DNA of 64,000 nt from DAOUAM01 sp034433305. GTDB taxonomy: Bacteria > Chloroflexota > Dehalococcoidia > Lucifugimonadales > DAOUAM01. The stretch spans positions 3,043 to 67,042 of the forward strand of contig DAOUAM010000052.1 of the NCBI GenBank assembly GCA_034433305.1, given 5' to 3'. The translations under genes were made by a program, and so were the position numbers. Positions within the stretch are counted from its first letter, which is position 1; the number at the start of each line of letters is the position of its first letter. Below, in pieces: positions 1 to 9,372 of this stretch. Under the pieces are notes generated by a model. The model worked only from the letters and a program-made list of their open reading frames with translations. It made no database searches and was not told the origin of the DNA.

Positions 1-964
<964 letters not shown>

Positions 965-1028
965 CACATTAAAGCTCATTTATTCCAGGCCAGGATTCGG
1001 TTCGGCTGTAGGCCCAGACCTTGTTCGG

Positions 1029-1103
1029 CGCGGGGTGGAGCAGCGGCAGCTCGTTGGGCTCATAACCCAAAGGTCGCGGGTTCGAGTCCCGCCCCCGCAA
1101 CCA
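1029..1103 (+). tRNA. Initiator tRNA-Met (CAT)
   Basis: A complete cloverleaf with an encoded CCA end begins 64 bases after the 23S rRNA. The anticodon loop CTCATAA gives anticodon CAT. Two initiator hallmarks are visible: an unpaired C1-A72 at the end of the acceptor stem, and three consecutive G-C pairs (GGG/CCC) in the anticodon stem. It is therefore tRNA-fMet rather than elongator Met or Ile2. It is probably co-transcribed with the 23S rRNA, since terminators appear only after it. Confidence 0.96.
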
Positions 1104-1120
1104 ATTTATATCAGACCATG

Positions 1121-1153
1121 AGGCCCCAAAATCATGATTTTGGGGCCTATTTG
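1121..1153 (+). terminator. rRNA/tRNA operon terminator 1
   Basis: A perfect 28-base palindrome (1121-1148, arms AGGCCCCAAAATCA) starts 17 bases after the tRNA CCA end and runs into ATTTGTT. A strong hairpin followed by a T-rich tract suits the end of the 23S-tRNA transcript. Confidence 0.8.
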
Positions 1154-1183
1154 TTCCAGAATGGTACTTGGAGAGCTAAACGT

Positions 1184-1210
1184 GGCCCCCGGACTACCCG
1201 GGGGCCTTTT
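1184..1210 (+). terminator. rRNA/tRNA operon terminator 2
   Basis: A second GC-rich hairpin has arms GGCCCCCGG and CCGGGGGCC with a 5-base loop and is followed by TTTT. With the palindrome at 1121 it forms a tandem terminator, as is common after stable RNA operons. Confidence 0.75.
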
Positions 1211-1613
1211 CGTTCCTGCCGCCAGGCCCATCTGTCCGTTGGTGAACGCGCAGTCAGACGAACTCATTGCGCCCTGCCGCGTCACACATACCATGCCCTT
1301 GCCCTCACCCACGGGCGTTGCTAGCATTAGAATTGGGCCAGGCTGGCTCTGCTATCCGCAGTGGCTGAATGATGAGATGCTCGATGGGGAAGTCCTTCAT
1401 GGTGTACTCACGGCCAGCCACTTCTTCCTCACACTTTCCTCACACTCCGGATGCCATAATTCCTTTGAGGTAGGGTGGCGACGCGCCTCAAGTCCAGGCG
1501 CCAGTGTGGAATGTGGAGCCGGATGGGTGGCGAAATCATGTTCCGGGACTGATGAGATGCCGTGTGGCACCGCCACGGAGGGCGGGCCACGGCCAGAGGC
1601 GACGGAGGTTACT
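1211..1613. other. Intergenic region before hpf, nothing recognised
   Basis: About 400 bases separate the rRNA terminators from the hpf ATG. The hpf frame stays open through this stretch, but the extension shows no family similarity and would run back into the terminators, so it is not treated as coding. No RNA gene or convincing promoter was recognised, although the hpf promoter must lie here. Confidence 0.5.
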
Positions 1614-2225
1614 ATGGCGATACAGACTGCTCCGGTGGAGATTCAGGTGACCTTGAGGAATGTCGAGGGCGCCGAGCGGGTCAGGGAGTACGTGCTGAAG
1701 AAGCTGAGCAAGGGCATCTTCTCGCTGCCCAACCTGCGCGCGGCCCTGGTAGAGGTCTCCTTCGAGCACACCAGGCCTGCCGAGAAGCGGTACGTGGTGG
1801 AGGTCACCGTGACGGCCAACGGCACGATGCTGCGCGTCGAGGACCGTGGCCCCAATGTCCTGGCCACCATAGACAGCGTCCACGACCTGCTGGAGCGCAG
1901 GATTCGGGACTGGAAGGGCAAGGTGTACTTCGAGCGCAGGCGCGAGACGGCGGCCTACAAGGAAGAGGTAGCCCTGCAGGCCACGGCGCTGCCTCCTGAA
2001 GACAAGACAGGGCTTATCGTGCGCATGAAGAGCCATGAGCTGAAGCCCATGTTCCCGGAGGACGCCGTCGAGCAGATGGAGCTACTGGGCCACGACTTCT
2101 TCTTCTTCCTCAACGCGGCCACCGGCCAGCACAACGTCGTGTACCGCCGTAAGGCAGGTGGCTACGGCCTGATCGAGCCTGCCATACCCTCGGTCACTCA
2201 GGATGCCAGCGCTCCCGGCGCATAG
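1614..2225 (+). CDS. hpf: Ribosome hibernation promoting factor, long form
   Basis: This 203-residue protein binds the 30S subunit and promotes inactive 100S dimers in stationary phase or stress. Residues ~5-100 form the sigma-54 modulation/S30EA domain (IQVTLRNVEG start, basic helices, ERRIRDWKGKVYFERR). Residues ~140-195 match the C-terminal dimerisation domain of long HPF (RMKSHELKPMFPEDAVEQME, then LLGHDFFFFLNAATGQHNVV and YRRKAGGYGLIEP). The start is the ATG five bases after GGAGG; an upstream in-frame extension was rejected. The length is typical of long HPF. The gene is monocistronic and ends at a strong terminator. Confidence 0.93.
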   Translation: MAIQTAPVEIQVTLRNVEGAERVREYVLKKLSKGIFSLPNLRAALVEVSFEHTRPAEKRYVVEVTVTANGTMLRVEDRGPNVLATIDSVHDLLERRIRDWKGKVYFERRRETAAYKEEVALQATALPPEDKTGLIVRMKSHELKPMFPEDAVEQMELLGHDFFFFLNAATGQHNVVYRRKAGGYGLIEPAIPSVTQDASAPGA

Positions 2226-2239
2226 CAGCGCCTGGGACA

Positions 2240-2282
2240 AAAGGCAGAGGCACCGGCATTGCCGGTGCCTCTGCCTTTCTTT
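2240..2282. terminator. Bidirectional terminator between hpf and the NHL gene
   Basis: An 18-bp perfect stem (2240-2257 with 2261-2278, loop ATT) is flanked by T-rich sequence on both strands (CCTTTCTTT on +, CCTTTTGTCC on -). It sits between two converging genes and can end both transcripts. Confidence 0.85.
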
Positions 2283-2334
2283 GCTGGTTGCAGGGCCACA
2301 GCTCTGACTCCAGCCTTTCCCTGTCAGTCCAGGG

Positions 2335-3381
2335 TCAGAACTGGGTGTAAAGGGACGGAGACCTGAAGGGAGGCGCTATCTCGTCGGGGCCGAGAGGGTA
2401 GGCCTCCTTCCGGTAGACCTGCACCCGGTGGGAGCCGTAGTCCCCCACGTACATACGGCCAGCGCCGTCCGTCCTCACCGATACGGGCCAGCGCAGGCGC
2501 TTCTGCGGCTCGATGGGCGTCATCTCCCGCAGGCGCAGCGCCTTGAGGTTGGTGATCATGTAGTTGTGCGCCTGCTTCGACAGGGTGGCGTCGCCGATGA
2601 ACTTCTCCACGAAGCGCCCCTCGCTATTGAAAAGCTGCACCCTGTGGTTGGCCCAGTCGGCCACGTAGATATCGCCGTCGCGGTCCACGGCCACGCCCGC
2701 CGGCCGGTTCAGCCTTCCGTCTTCGCACCCATAGCCGCCCAACTGGAAGACGAAGCGCCCCTCGGCGTCGAACTTCTGCACCCGGTGGTTGAGCCAGTCA
2801 GCCACGTAAACGTCGCCCAGCTCGTCCACGGCGACGCCCCAGGGCATGTTGAACTGGCCCGGCCCATCGCCCAGGCCGCCCCAGGCGTGCAGGGACTTGC
2901 CCTCCTGGGAGAAGCGCTGGACGCGATGGTTCAGCGTATCGGAGACGTAGAGGCTGCCGTCGGGGGCAAAGGCCAGCCACGACGGGCGGCGGAGCTGCCC
3001 GGGGGCGCTGCCTTCCTCGCCCCACTGGCGGACCACCTCGCCCTGGAGCGTCATGGCCGAGACCTTGTGGGTCGCCTCGTCCACCGTCCAGAGGTTGCCA
3101 TCAGGCCCCAGCACCAGGCAGGCTGGCCATCTGAACTCCCCGCCCTTGACCTTGTAGGTGCCGCCGACCTGGCCGCCCCCGCCCACCAGGTTGAAGGCGC
3201 CTTTGTCCTCGTCTTCCAGGCTCAGGCGCCGGACGAAGGTCACGCCCTCGCCCCGGCACAGTATGTTCAGGCACCCCTCGGCGTCAATGGCGATGTCCAC
3301 GGGGGTATTGGTGAGACGCCGCATTCCCAGGGTGCGGTCGTAGGTGAAGCCTACGCGCAGCAGCGCATACGGTCTGCCCAT
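2335..3381 (-). CDS. NHL-repeat beta-propeller protein
   Basis: A 348-residue protein with at least four NHL repeats in its central and C-terminal part. Each carries the pattern P-x-G(V/L)AVD-x-x-G-x-(V/I)YVAD-x-x-NHRVQ-x-F (for example VAVDELGDVYVADWLNHRVQ and VAVDRDGDIYVADWANHRVQ). No signal peptide or membrane segment is seen. The start is the ATG at 3381, behind GGAGATGGAG; an upstream frame extension overlaps the neighbouring gene and was dropped. It is the last gene of the DUF1800-DUF1501-NHL operon, 22 bases after its neighbour. Function is unknown; NHL propellers usually bind ligands or partner proteins. Confidence 0.85.
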   Translation of the reverse strand: MGRPYALLRVGFTYDRTLGMRRLTNTPVDIAIDAEGCLNILCRGEGVTFVRRLSLEDEDKGAFNLVGGGGQVGGTYKVKGGEFRWPACLVLGPDGNLWTVDEATHKVSAMTLQGEVVRQWGEEGSAPGQLRRPSWLAFAPDGSLYVSDTLNHRVQRFSQEGKSLHAWGGLGDGPGQFNMPWGVAVDELGDVYVADWLNHRVQKFDAEGRFVFQLGGYGCEDGRLNRPAGVAVDRDGDIYVADWANHRVQLFNSEGRFVEKFIGDATLSKQAHNYMITNLKALRLREMTPIEPQKRLRWPVSVRTDGAGRMYVGDYGSHRVQVYRKEAYPLGPDEIAPPFRSPSLYTQF

Positions 3382-3403
3382 GACTCCATCTCCAGCAAGC
3401 GCG

Positions 3404-4537
3404 TTAGCCGAAAATCCTGACCTGCTCGTAAGTGCCGCCCACAATGGGCCTGGCGTCCAGCCCCAGCCACTGCTCCAGGAGCGTGGCGTACAGGCCGCGG
3501 AAGTCGTAGGTGAAGCGCATGTCGCCGCTGTCGTGCTGGGCCGGGTCCAGGGATGGGTACTCGGCGTACAGCCCGCCCCGGACCTTCTCGCCGATGACGA
3601 AGGCACCGCCGCCCGCGCCGTGATCGGTGCCGCTGCCGTTGTCCCTGACGCGGCGGCCAAACTCGGTGAACACCAGCATCACCACGTTGTCCGAGGCGTT
3701 GTGGTCGCGCAGGTCCTGGAAGAAGTCCATGATGGCGCCGGAAAGCTCGGACAGCAGCCTTGGATGCACAGGCCCCTCGTTGGCGTGGGTGTCGTAGCCG
3801 CCGTGCTGCACGTAGAAGATGCGGGTGCCCAGGCCCGCCAGGTGCACCCGGGCCACGTCGCGCAGCCCCCTGGCGATGGGGTTATCGGCGTACTCCACCT
3901 GGGACGAGTACAGGGCCGGCGCCTTCTTGAGGATGTCGGCGCCCCTGAGCACGTCCATGCCCGTCTGGGCCAGGTAGTCCTTCACGGGGCCGCTGCCTAT
4001 GGCCGGCCCGTACATGCGCTCGAAGGCGCGGAGGGCCTGCTCCCGCTGCTGCGCGTCCGATATGCCGGTCATAAGGCCGTAGGTGTCCAGGTCGCCCACG
4101 GAGGTCACCGTGACGTTGTAGGCCGAAAGCGCCCGTGGCAGGCCCCTGCCGAAGCTCACCGCCGTCAGCGGGTCCGTCTTCCTGGGGTCCAGCTCCCGGA
4201 CGACCTTACCCAGCCATCCCTCCTGGGCGACCCTGTCCGGCTCGCAGGTATGCCAGATGTCCATGCCCCGGAAGTGGGAGCGGGTGGAGTTGGCGTAGCC
4301 TATCCCCTGGACTATGGCGACCTTGCCCTCGTCGTACAGCTCCTTTATGGGCGCGGCGCTGGGATGGAAGCCCAGCGTGCTGTCAATGGGTAGCACCTGG
4401 TCCTGGGGTATGCCCACCACGGGGCGGAAATCATAGTAGAGGCCATTCCCGTAGGGGATGACCGTGTTCATGAAGTCGTTGCCGCCGGTAAGCTGGACCA
4501 CCACCAGGACAGGTGCCTTACCGCCGTTCTCTGCCAT
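3404..4537 (-). CDS. DUF1501 family protein
   Basis: A 377-residue DUF1501 protein, a family distantly related to alkaline phosphatase/sulfatase folds. Visible family features are LVVVQLTGGNDFMNTVIPYG near the N-terminus, FRGMDIWHTCEPD, HGGYDTHANEGP and VFTEFGRRVRDNGSGTDHG, which hold the His/Asp residues of the fold. Most family members start with a Tat signal; none is seen here, so the protein looks cytoplasmic or truncated at the front. An AAGGAG lies upstream of the ATG. DUF1800 is directly upstream, the usual partner of this family. The biochemical function is not established. Confidence 0.88.
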   Translation of the reverse strand: MAENGGKAPVLVVVQLTGGNDFMNTVIPYGNGLYYDFRPVVGIPQDQVLPIDSTLGFHPSAAPIKELYDEGKVAIVQGIGYANSTRSHFRGMDIWHTCEPDRVAQEGWLGKVVRELDPRKTDPLTAVSFGRGLPRALSAYNVTVTSVGDLDTYGLMTGISDAQQREQALRAFERMYGPAIGSGPVKDYLAQTGMDVLRGADILKKAPALYSSQVEYADNPIARGLRDVARVHLAGLGTRIFYVQHGGYDTHANEGPVHPRLLSELSGAIMDFFQDLRDHNASDNVVMLVFTEFGRRVRDNGSGTDHGAGGGAFVIGEKVRGGLYAEYPSLDPAQHDSGDMRFTYDFRGLYATLLEQWLGLDARPIVGGTYEQVRIFG

Positions 4538-4564
4538 AAGTATTCTTCTCCTTACCTGCCATGC

Positions 4565-5971
4565 CTATGCGAACTGGTACTCCAGGGAGGACACGATGAG
4601 CTGGAGCATGCTGGCAACCCTGGCCGCGCTGGCCTTGCGCTGCTCCTGGGTGCCCAGGAGCAGGTCGCCCTGGGCGGAGGCGTGCTCCAGCAGCCCGGCG
4701 CGGGTCTCGGCGCTGACCTCCAGGGGGCCTATAAGCTCCAGGCAGCCGTTGACCAGCTCTTCAGGGGACAGCGACTGCCTGCCCTGGGCCAGCCTATCCA
4801 GTATGGCCTGCACTCCGGGCGTCGTGGGGTCATTGAACTGGTTCACCGCGAAGTTCACCCGCTCGTTGAGCGTGCCGGCGTCAATCCATTCCGGGCCGGT
4901 GTGCCAGCCCTCCACGGTGGGCGGCACCATGAGGTTTTGCCCCATGACGGCGGTGGCGTCGCCCAGGCTGTCCAGGCCTGGCTCCGGGAACCTGTACCTG
5001 CCGGCCAGCTTCACCGTCCCGGCCACCAGCTCCACGGGGCTTTTGACCTTCTTGAAGCGGGCCTGCTTGAAGAAGTCGGAGTTGAACAGCACCCGCAGCA
5101 CGGAGCGCATGTCTCCGTCAGACTGGAAGTAGGCGCTCATGAGCGTGTAGATGGCGTCCGGGTCTCGTGGGGGCACCGTGTTCCAGGCAGGCACCTGCGG
5201 CTCGTCGGCCACGAAGAAGTTGTACAGGTGCCGGCAGATGAAGCGGGCCGTAGCCGGCTGACGCACAATGATGTCAATGATGTCCTCGCCGTTAAACCGG
5301 CCCGTGTGGCCCAGGAAAGACTTGACGCTGTCATCGTGGTCGTCTGGCACGTAAACGAAGGAAGAGGGGTAGCGCCCGTAGGGGTCCAGGGGCAGCGGCT
5401 GGGTGAAGGTCCAGCCGGTGAAGGCGCGGGAGGCCATCTTGATATCGGCCTCGGTGTAATTGCCCACGCCCATGGAGAACAACTCCAGCAACTCCCGGCC
5501 CCAGTTCTCGTTGGGCTCGCCCTTGTGGTTCTCGTTGTTGTCCAGCCAGTAGATCATGGCCGGGTCCCTGGCCAGGCCGATGAGGATGTCCCGCAGGTTG
5601 CCCAGGGCGTTTTTCCTGAACATCTCCACCTGGGCCACCGAGGAAGGCCCATGCTCGCTCTTGCCCACCGAGGTGGCGAAGACGTGGTGCCAGAAGAGGG
5701 CCATCTTCTCTTCCAGGGGACGCCGGGTGTTGACCATGCGGTAAATCCAGTGGGCGCGCCAGGCATTGACCGTATCGGCGTTGTTCAGCTCCAGGTAGTA
5801 GCGGCGCAGGAGGTGGTCATCAATGTCCGGGTGGCGCTCCGGGTGCAGCAGGTCTTCTACGATCTCCTCGTAGGGCCTCGTGGCGTGGGCTTCCAGCTCA
5901 TCCCTGGTCGCGCCGAAGCCGGCGCGGCGCAGCAGGTGGGCTATGAGGCCAACATCTTCCTTGAGGGGCAT
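4565..5971 (-). CDS. DUF1800 family protein
   Basis: A 468-residue DUF1800 protein. Typical family segments are HLLRRAGFGATRDELE at the N-terminus, EKMALFWHHVFATS, WLDNNENHKGEPNENWGREL, ELFSMGVGNYTEADIKMASR and VRQPATARFICRHLYNFFVA. The family is predominantly alpha-helical and nearly always lies beside DUF1501, as here. The ATG follows GGGAGG, and a near-consensus promoter lies just upstream, making it the first gene of the operon. No export signal is evident. The function is uncharacterised; surface or secretion roles have been proposed for the pair in other bacteria. Confidence 0.9.
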   Translation of the reverse strand: MPLKEDVGLIAHLLRRAGFGATRDELEAHATRPYEEIVEDLLHPERHPDIDDHLLRRYYLELNNADTVNAWRAHWIYRMVNTRRPLEEKMALFWHHVFATSVGKSEHGPSSVAQVEMFRKNALGNLRDILIGLARDPAMIYWLDNNENHKGEPNENWGRELLELFSMGVGNYTEADIKMASRAFTGWTFTQPLPLDPYGRYPSSFVYVPDDHDDSVKSFLGHTGRFNGEDIIDIIVRQPATARFICRHLYNFFVADEPQVPAWNTVPPRDPDAIYTLMSAYFQSDGDMRSVLRVLFNSDFFKQARFKKVKSPVELVAGTVKLAGRYRFPEPGLDSLGDATAVMGQNLMVPPTVEGWHTGPEWIDAGTLNERVNFAVNQFNDPTTPGVQAILDRLAQGRQSLSPEELVNGCLELIGPLEVSAETRAGLLEHASAQGDLLLGTQEQRKASAARVASMLQLIVSSLEYQFA

Positions 5972-6024
5972 CTTTACCTCCCGTCACAGTCAGCCCAGCT
6001 TGTCCAGGCTGGGGTAGCAGAGCG

Positions 6025-6053
6025 ATTGTATTATGCGCGTGGTACCGTGTCAA
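6025..6053 (-). promoter_or_regulatory. Sigma-70 promoter of the DUF1800 operon
   Basis: On the minus strand TTGACA (6053-6048) and TACAAT (6030-6025) are separated by 17 bases. The predicted start of transcription near 6018 gives a leader of about 47 bases before the DUF1800 ATG. Confidence 0.75.
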
Positions 6054-6214
6054 TTTGGCATATCGGGCCAGGCTGCTTGTTGCATCATCGGGACCTCTCC
6101 AGGGGCACCGCTGACCAATGCCATAAAGGAGCATTAACACGGCCTTAAACTGCCGCTCAAGAACGGCGACTAGACTGATGCTTGAGGGGAAGTTACCACA
6201 GGAAGGAGGGAGCG

Positions 6215-6490
6215 ATGGTACTGGAGGTGGACTCCTCCAGGCGGCGATGGTGGACAGGTGGCTTGAGGGCCTTGTTTCTCGCCTTGCTCCGCCGGCTGGC
6301 GCAGTGGGCTGGACTGAAGATGTACTGCCCCCGCTGCCAGGCCGGACTGGAGCTGGTGGATGAGCAGTACCTGGAGTCCTCCACCCCCTTCTTTGTGAGG
6401 GGCCTCTGCATCTGGAGGTGCCCGGTGTGCGCTGAGATGGTCAAGCAGCCCTTCGCGTACTTCGAGGACATGGGCATCTGGGACCATTGA
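6215..6490 (+). CDS. Small zinc-ribbon protein of unknown function
   Basis: A 91-residue protein whose ATG follows GGAAGGAGGGAGCG. The N-terminus is basic with a hydrophobic helix (residues ~13-34). Two CxxC pairs, CPRC at 38-41 and CPVC at 69-72, should bind one zinc ion. The end is acidic and aromatic. No family was recognised. It stands alone between the DUF1800 promoter region and the arsenic genes. It is supported by the good ribosome binding site and the zinc motif, not by known homologues. Confidence 0.6.
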   Translation: MVLEVDSSRRRWWTGGLRALFLALLRRLAQWAGLKMYCPRCQAGLELVDEQYLESSTPFFVRGLCIWRCPVCAEMVKQPFAYFEDMGIWDH

Positions 6491-6522
6491 CTGCTTGCAT
6501 CCATATGGCTCTGCTGCTCATC

Positions 6523-6542
6523 TAATATATTATAATATATTA
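6523..6542 (+). promoter_or_regulatory. AT-rich palindrome, possible ArsR-type operator
   Basis: TAATATATTA occurs twice in direct succession, giving a perfect 20-base palindrome in an otherwise GC-rich region. It contains TATAAT at 6531-6536, a plausible -10 box, but no good -35 is seen. AT-rich palindromes at promoters are typical of ArsR/SmtB repressors and the next genes handle arsenic. No arsR gene is present in the window. Confidence 0.45.
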
Positions 6543-6573
6543 CTCCAGTCCTCTATGATGATGCCATAAGCCC

Positions 6574-6630
6574 GTAGGGGCAACCCTTGTGGTTGTCCAA
6601 CGCCAGGGCAGGCACAAGGCCTGTCCCTAC
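6574..6630 (+). repeat. 57-bp interspersed palindromic repeat, copy 1
   Basis: The element begins GTAGGGGCAACCCTTGTGG and ends GGCACAAGGCCTGTCCCTAC. It folds as two inner hairpins within inverted termini (GTAGGG/CCCTAC). The same element occurs inverted at 16245-16301 with about 50 of 57 bases identical. It looks like a REP/MITE-type unit. It lies in the leader of the arsC-acr3 transcript. Confidence 0.85.
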
Positions 6631-6679
6631 AGGTGGCCTGCCATTTGTAGCGTTTTCAAACAGGACTCGGGAGGAAGCA

Positions 6680-7144
6680 ATGATCGGCAGAGTGGCCGAA
6701 GCCAGTCAGGCCGGGCCTGTAGATGTGCTCTTCGTTTGCGTACGTAACGCGGGACGCAGCCAGATGGCGAAGGCCCTGTTCAACGCCCTGGCCGCCCAGC
6801 GCGGCCTGCCCTTTCGCGCCGAGTCCGCGGGCACAATGCCAGCCCGGCAGGTACATCCCGAAGTCGTAGTAGTCATGCGGGAACTGGGGATTGACCTGTC
6901 GTCCCAGCGGCCCAGGCTGCTCACCAACGAGATGGTCAGCAACGCTCGCAAGGTTGTGACCATGGGGTGCGCGGTAGATGCCAGCGCCTGCCCTGCCATG
7001 TTTCTCAGGGAAGTGGAGGACTGGGGACTGCCCGACCCAGAAGGCCGCGACATCGAGGAGGTAAGGGCTATCAGGGATATGGTCAGGCAGAAGGTCGAGG
7101 CGCTGATTGGTACACTTGCGCCCGCTAGCTGGAGGTCAGCATGA
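6680..7144 (+). CDS. arsC: Thioredoxin-type arsenate reductase / LMW phosphatase-fold protein
   Basis: A 154-residue protein of the low-molecular-weight tyrosine phosphatase fold. It carries the P-loop CX5R(S) as CVRNAGRS at about residues 20-27 and later a Cys pair (GCAVDASACPAM) in the position of the resolving Cys82/Cys89 of Bacillus ArsC. A DP motif (GLPDPEG) follows. It should reduce arsenate to arsenite. The ATG was chosen behind GGGAGGAAG; the upstream frame runs through the repeat. It overlaps acr3 by four bases (ATGA), supporting translational coupling to the efflux pump. Confidence 0.85.
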   Translation: MIGRVAEASQAGPVDVLFVCVRNAGRSQMAKALFNALAAQRGLPFRAESAGTMPARQVHPEVVVVMRELGIDLSSQRPRLLTNEMVSNARKVVTMGCAVDASACPAMFLREVEDWGLPDPEGRDIEEVRAIRDMVRQKVEALIGTLAPASWRSA

Positions 7145-8256
7145 AGGCAGAGGTATGCACCACATCATCACGAGTTGGCCTGCGCCGGCTCTCGCTGCTG
7201 GACCGGTCCCTCACCCTCTGGATATTCCTGGCCATGGCGCTGGGCGTCGGCCTGGGCCACTTCTGGCCCCAGGTGTCCAGTGTGACCAGTTCTCTAAGCG
7301 TGGGCACCACGTCCCTGCCTATCGCGGCCGGCCTCATCCTGATGATGTACCCGCCGCTGGCCAAGGTACGGTACGAGGATATGGGCCGCGTCTTCCGCAA
7401 CTGGCGCATCCTGGGCCTGTCCCTGCTGCAGAACTGGCTCATCGGCCCGGTGCTGATGTTCCTGCTGGCCATCATCTTCCTGCGGGCCTACCCCGAGTAT
7501 ATGGTGGGCCTCATCATGATTGGCCTGGCCCGCTGCATCGCCATGGTCATAGTCTGGAACGAGCTGGCCAGGGGCGATAGCGAGTACGCCGCCGGGCTGG
7601 TGGCCCTCAACTCGGTCTTTCAAATCCTCTTCTACTCGCTGTACGCCTACGTCTTCATCACCGTGCTTCCCACCTGGTTCGGCCTGGAAGGTGCGGCTGT
7701 GGAAATTACCATCGGGCAGATAGCCCAGAGCGTGGCCATCTACCTGGGCATACCCTTCGTGGGCGGCATGCTGACCCGCTTTGTGCTGCTGAGGCTGAAG
7801 GGCCGGCCGTGGTACGAGCGGCGGTTCATTCCCAGGATAAGCCCCATGACCCTGGTGGCGCTGCTGTTCACCATCGTGGTCATGTTCTCCCTCAAGGGCG
7901 AGGTGATTGTCCAGCTCCCGCTGGACGTGGTAAGAGTCGCCGTGCCCCTGCTCCTGTACTTCGTCCTGATGTTCCTGGTGTCCTTCTACATGGGCAAGCG
8001 GGTGGGAGCGGACTACTCCAGGAGCGCCACGGTAGCCTTCACCGCTGCCAGCAACAACTTCGAGCTGGCCATAGCGGTGGCGGTGGCCGTGTTCGGGATA
8101 GGCTCGGGGCAGGCCTTTGCCGCGGTCATAGGCCCGCTGGTGGAGGTCCCCGTGCTTATCGGCCTGGTGAACGTGTCCCTCTGGCTGGGGCGCAGGATAT
8201 TCAAGGCAGGCCCCATGGACGCGGGAGCATCGGAGGCCGGCCCCGTACCTCTCTGA
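7141..8256 (+). CDS. acr3: Arsenite efflux permease, Acr3 type
   Basis: A 371-residue inner-membrane protein with about ten transmembrane segments, of the Acr3/BASS superfamily. It exports arsenite using the membrane potential. The conserved cysteine of Acr3 transmembrane segment 4 is present in IGLARCIAMVIVWNELA, and the region AASNNFELAIAVAVAVFG matches the conserved substrate-path helix. It overlaps arsC by four bases, so reductase and pump are made together. No repressor or metallochaperone lies beside them. Confidence 0.92.
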   Translation: MKAEVCTTSSRVGLRRLSLLDRSLTLWIFLAMALGVGLGHFWPQVSSVTSSLSVGTTSLPIAAGLILMMYPPLAKVRYEDMGRVFRNWRILGLSLLQNWLIGPVLMFLLAIIFLRAYPEYMVGLIMIGLARCIAMVIVWNELARGDSEYAAGLVALNSVFQILFYSLYAYVFITVLPTWFGLEGAAVEITIGQIAQSVAIYLGIPFVGGMLTRFVLLRLKGRPWYERRFIPRISPMTLVALLFTIVVMFSLKGEVIVQLPLDVVRVAVPLLLYFVLMFLVSFYMGKRVGADYSRSATVAFTAASNNFELAIAVAVAVFGIGSGQAFAAVIGPLVEVPVLIGLVNVSLWLGRRIFKAGPMDAGASEAGPVPL

Positions 8257-8277
8257 AGGCGGCCAGAGACAGCGGCC

Positions 8278-9372
8278 TCACGGCTCCCATACCGTCGCGG
8301 CGATGTAGCGCTCGCCATCGGGGCTGTCGTTGAAGTAGTAGATGGTGACCAGCTTGCCGTCGGGCCGCTGGACGGTGCGGGTGTAGCCCAGGTCGTGGCA
8401 GCCGCCGTCGGCGCGCAGGACTACCTCGTTCCCCCAGTACTGGCCGCTGTCCCTGCTGAAGACGGCGCGGATGCTGTAGGGCGCATCCCGAAAGCCGTAG
8501 GTGATGCACAGGCGGCCATCGCGCAGGCGCAGCATGGCCGGCGGGTTGCCGCCGGCGCCCGTGTCCAGCACGGGCATGTCCACGTAGCGCCACTTCTGGC
8601 CGCCATCGTCGGAGGCCCATAGCTCGATCCAGTTGTGCTCGTTGCCGGCGCTGCGCTCGCCCAGGCGGCGACGGATGGCCGTCAGGATGCGGCCTTCCGG
8701 CAGCCGGACGCTGGAGGGCATTATGGCGAAGCCTGGCGGCTCCTCCTCGCCGACCCAGCCGACAAACTGGAAGGTCTTGCCGCCGTCGCAGGTGCGGGCG
8801 CACAGAATGCGGCCCTCGCCGCCATTGGGCTTGGTGACCGTCAGGAACAGCAGGCACTCCCTGGGGCCGTCCACCAGGTAGTCGGTGCGGGCGGCGACGC
8901 CAGACTGCCCGAAGTCCGGGAGCCTGTAAGGCCCCTGCCAGCTATTGCAGCGGTCATGGGACACGTAGAACCAGGAGCGAGCGCCAGCTCTCAGGCCGGA
9001 GCGGGCGCACATGAGGGCGAAGTCCGGGTGGGTGAAGTCCAGGCCGCCGGGGCAGTCCAGCAGCGTGCTCTCCAGGTCGTCCGCCTGGCCGACGCCCATC
9101 TCGGGGCGCATGTGCTCGTCGGCGGACAGGCCGCGGCCGCCGGGCGCCTTGCCGGGGAAAGGCCCCACCCGCCAGGTCTCGCCGCCGTCGAGGCTGCGGG
9201 CCTGCATGGTGACGAAAGGCTTGCTGGTGTCGCGGGCATGGAAGCCGCCGGCCGAGCTATGGTAGCCCACTGTGAAGCCGACGACTATCTCGTTGCCCCA
9301 GGCCCAGATGCCGTAGTTGGCGGGCCAGCCGGCGTAGCGGCCCGGCTCACGGAATACTGTTATGTGTTCCAC
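8278..9372 (-). CDS. BNR/Asp-box sialidase-fold protein
   Basis: A 364-residue six-bladed propeller protein with five Asp-box-like motifs (SLDGGETW, SHDRCNSW, TCDGGKTF, SDDGGQKW, SRDSGQYW). No secretion signal is seen. It may be an exo-sialidase-like hydrolase, but many members of this fold are not sialidases and the arginine triad cannot be confirmed by eye. It starts with GTG, overlapping the end of the dehydrogenase gene by 13 bases, so the two are probably coupled. The substrate is unknown. Confidence 0.75.
   Translation of the reverse strand: MEHITVFREPGRYAGWPANYGIWAWGNEIVVGFTVGYHSSAGGFHARDTSKPFVTMQARSLDGGETWRVGPFPGKAPGGRGLSADEHMRPEMGVGQADDLESTLLDCPGGLDFTHPDFALMCARSGLRAGARSWFYVSHDRCNSWQGPYRLPDFGQSGVAARTDYLVDGPRECLLFLTVTKPNGGEGRILCARTCDGGKTFQFVGWVGEEEPPGFAIMPSSVRLPEGRILTAIRRRLGERSAGNEHNWIELWASDDGGQKWRYVDMPVLDTGAGGNPPAMLRLRDGRLCITYGFRDAPYSIRAVFSRDSGQYWGNEVVLRADGGCHDLGYTRTVQRPDGKLVTIYYFNDSPDGERYIAATVWEP

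Noticed and set aside
1134..1613. 160-codon in-frame upstream extension of hpf
   Set aside because: It begins inside the rRNA terminator palindrome, shows no family similarity and the internal ATG has GGAGG at ideal spacing.
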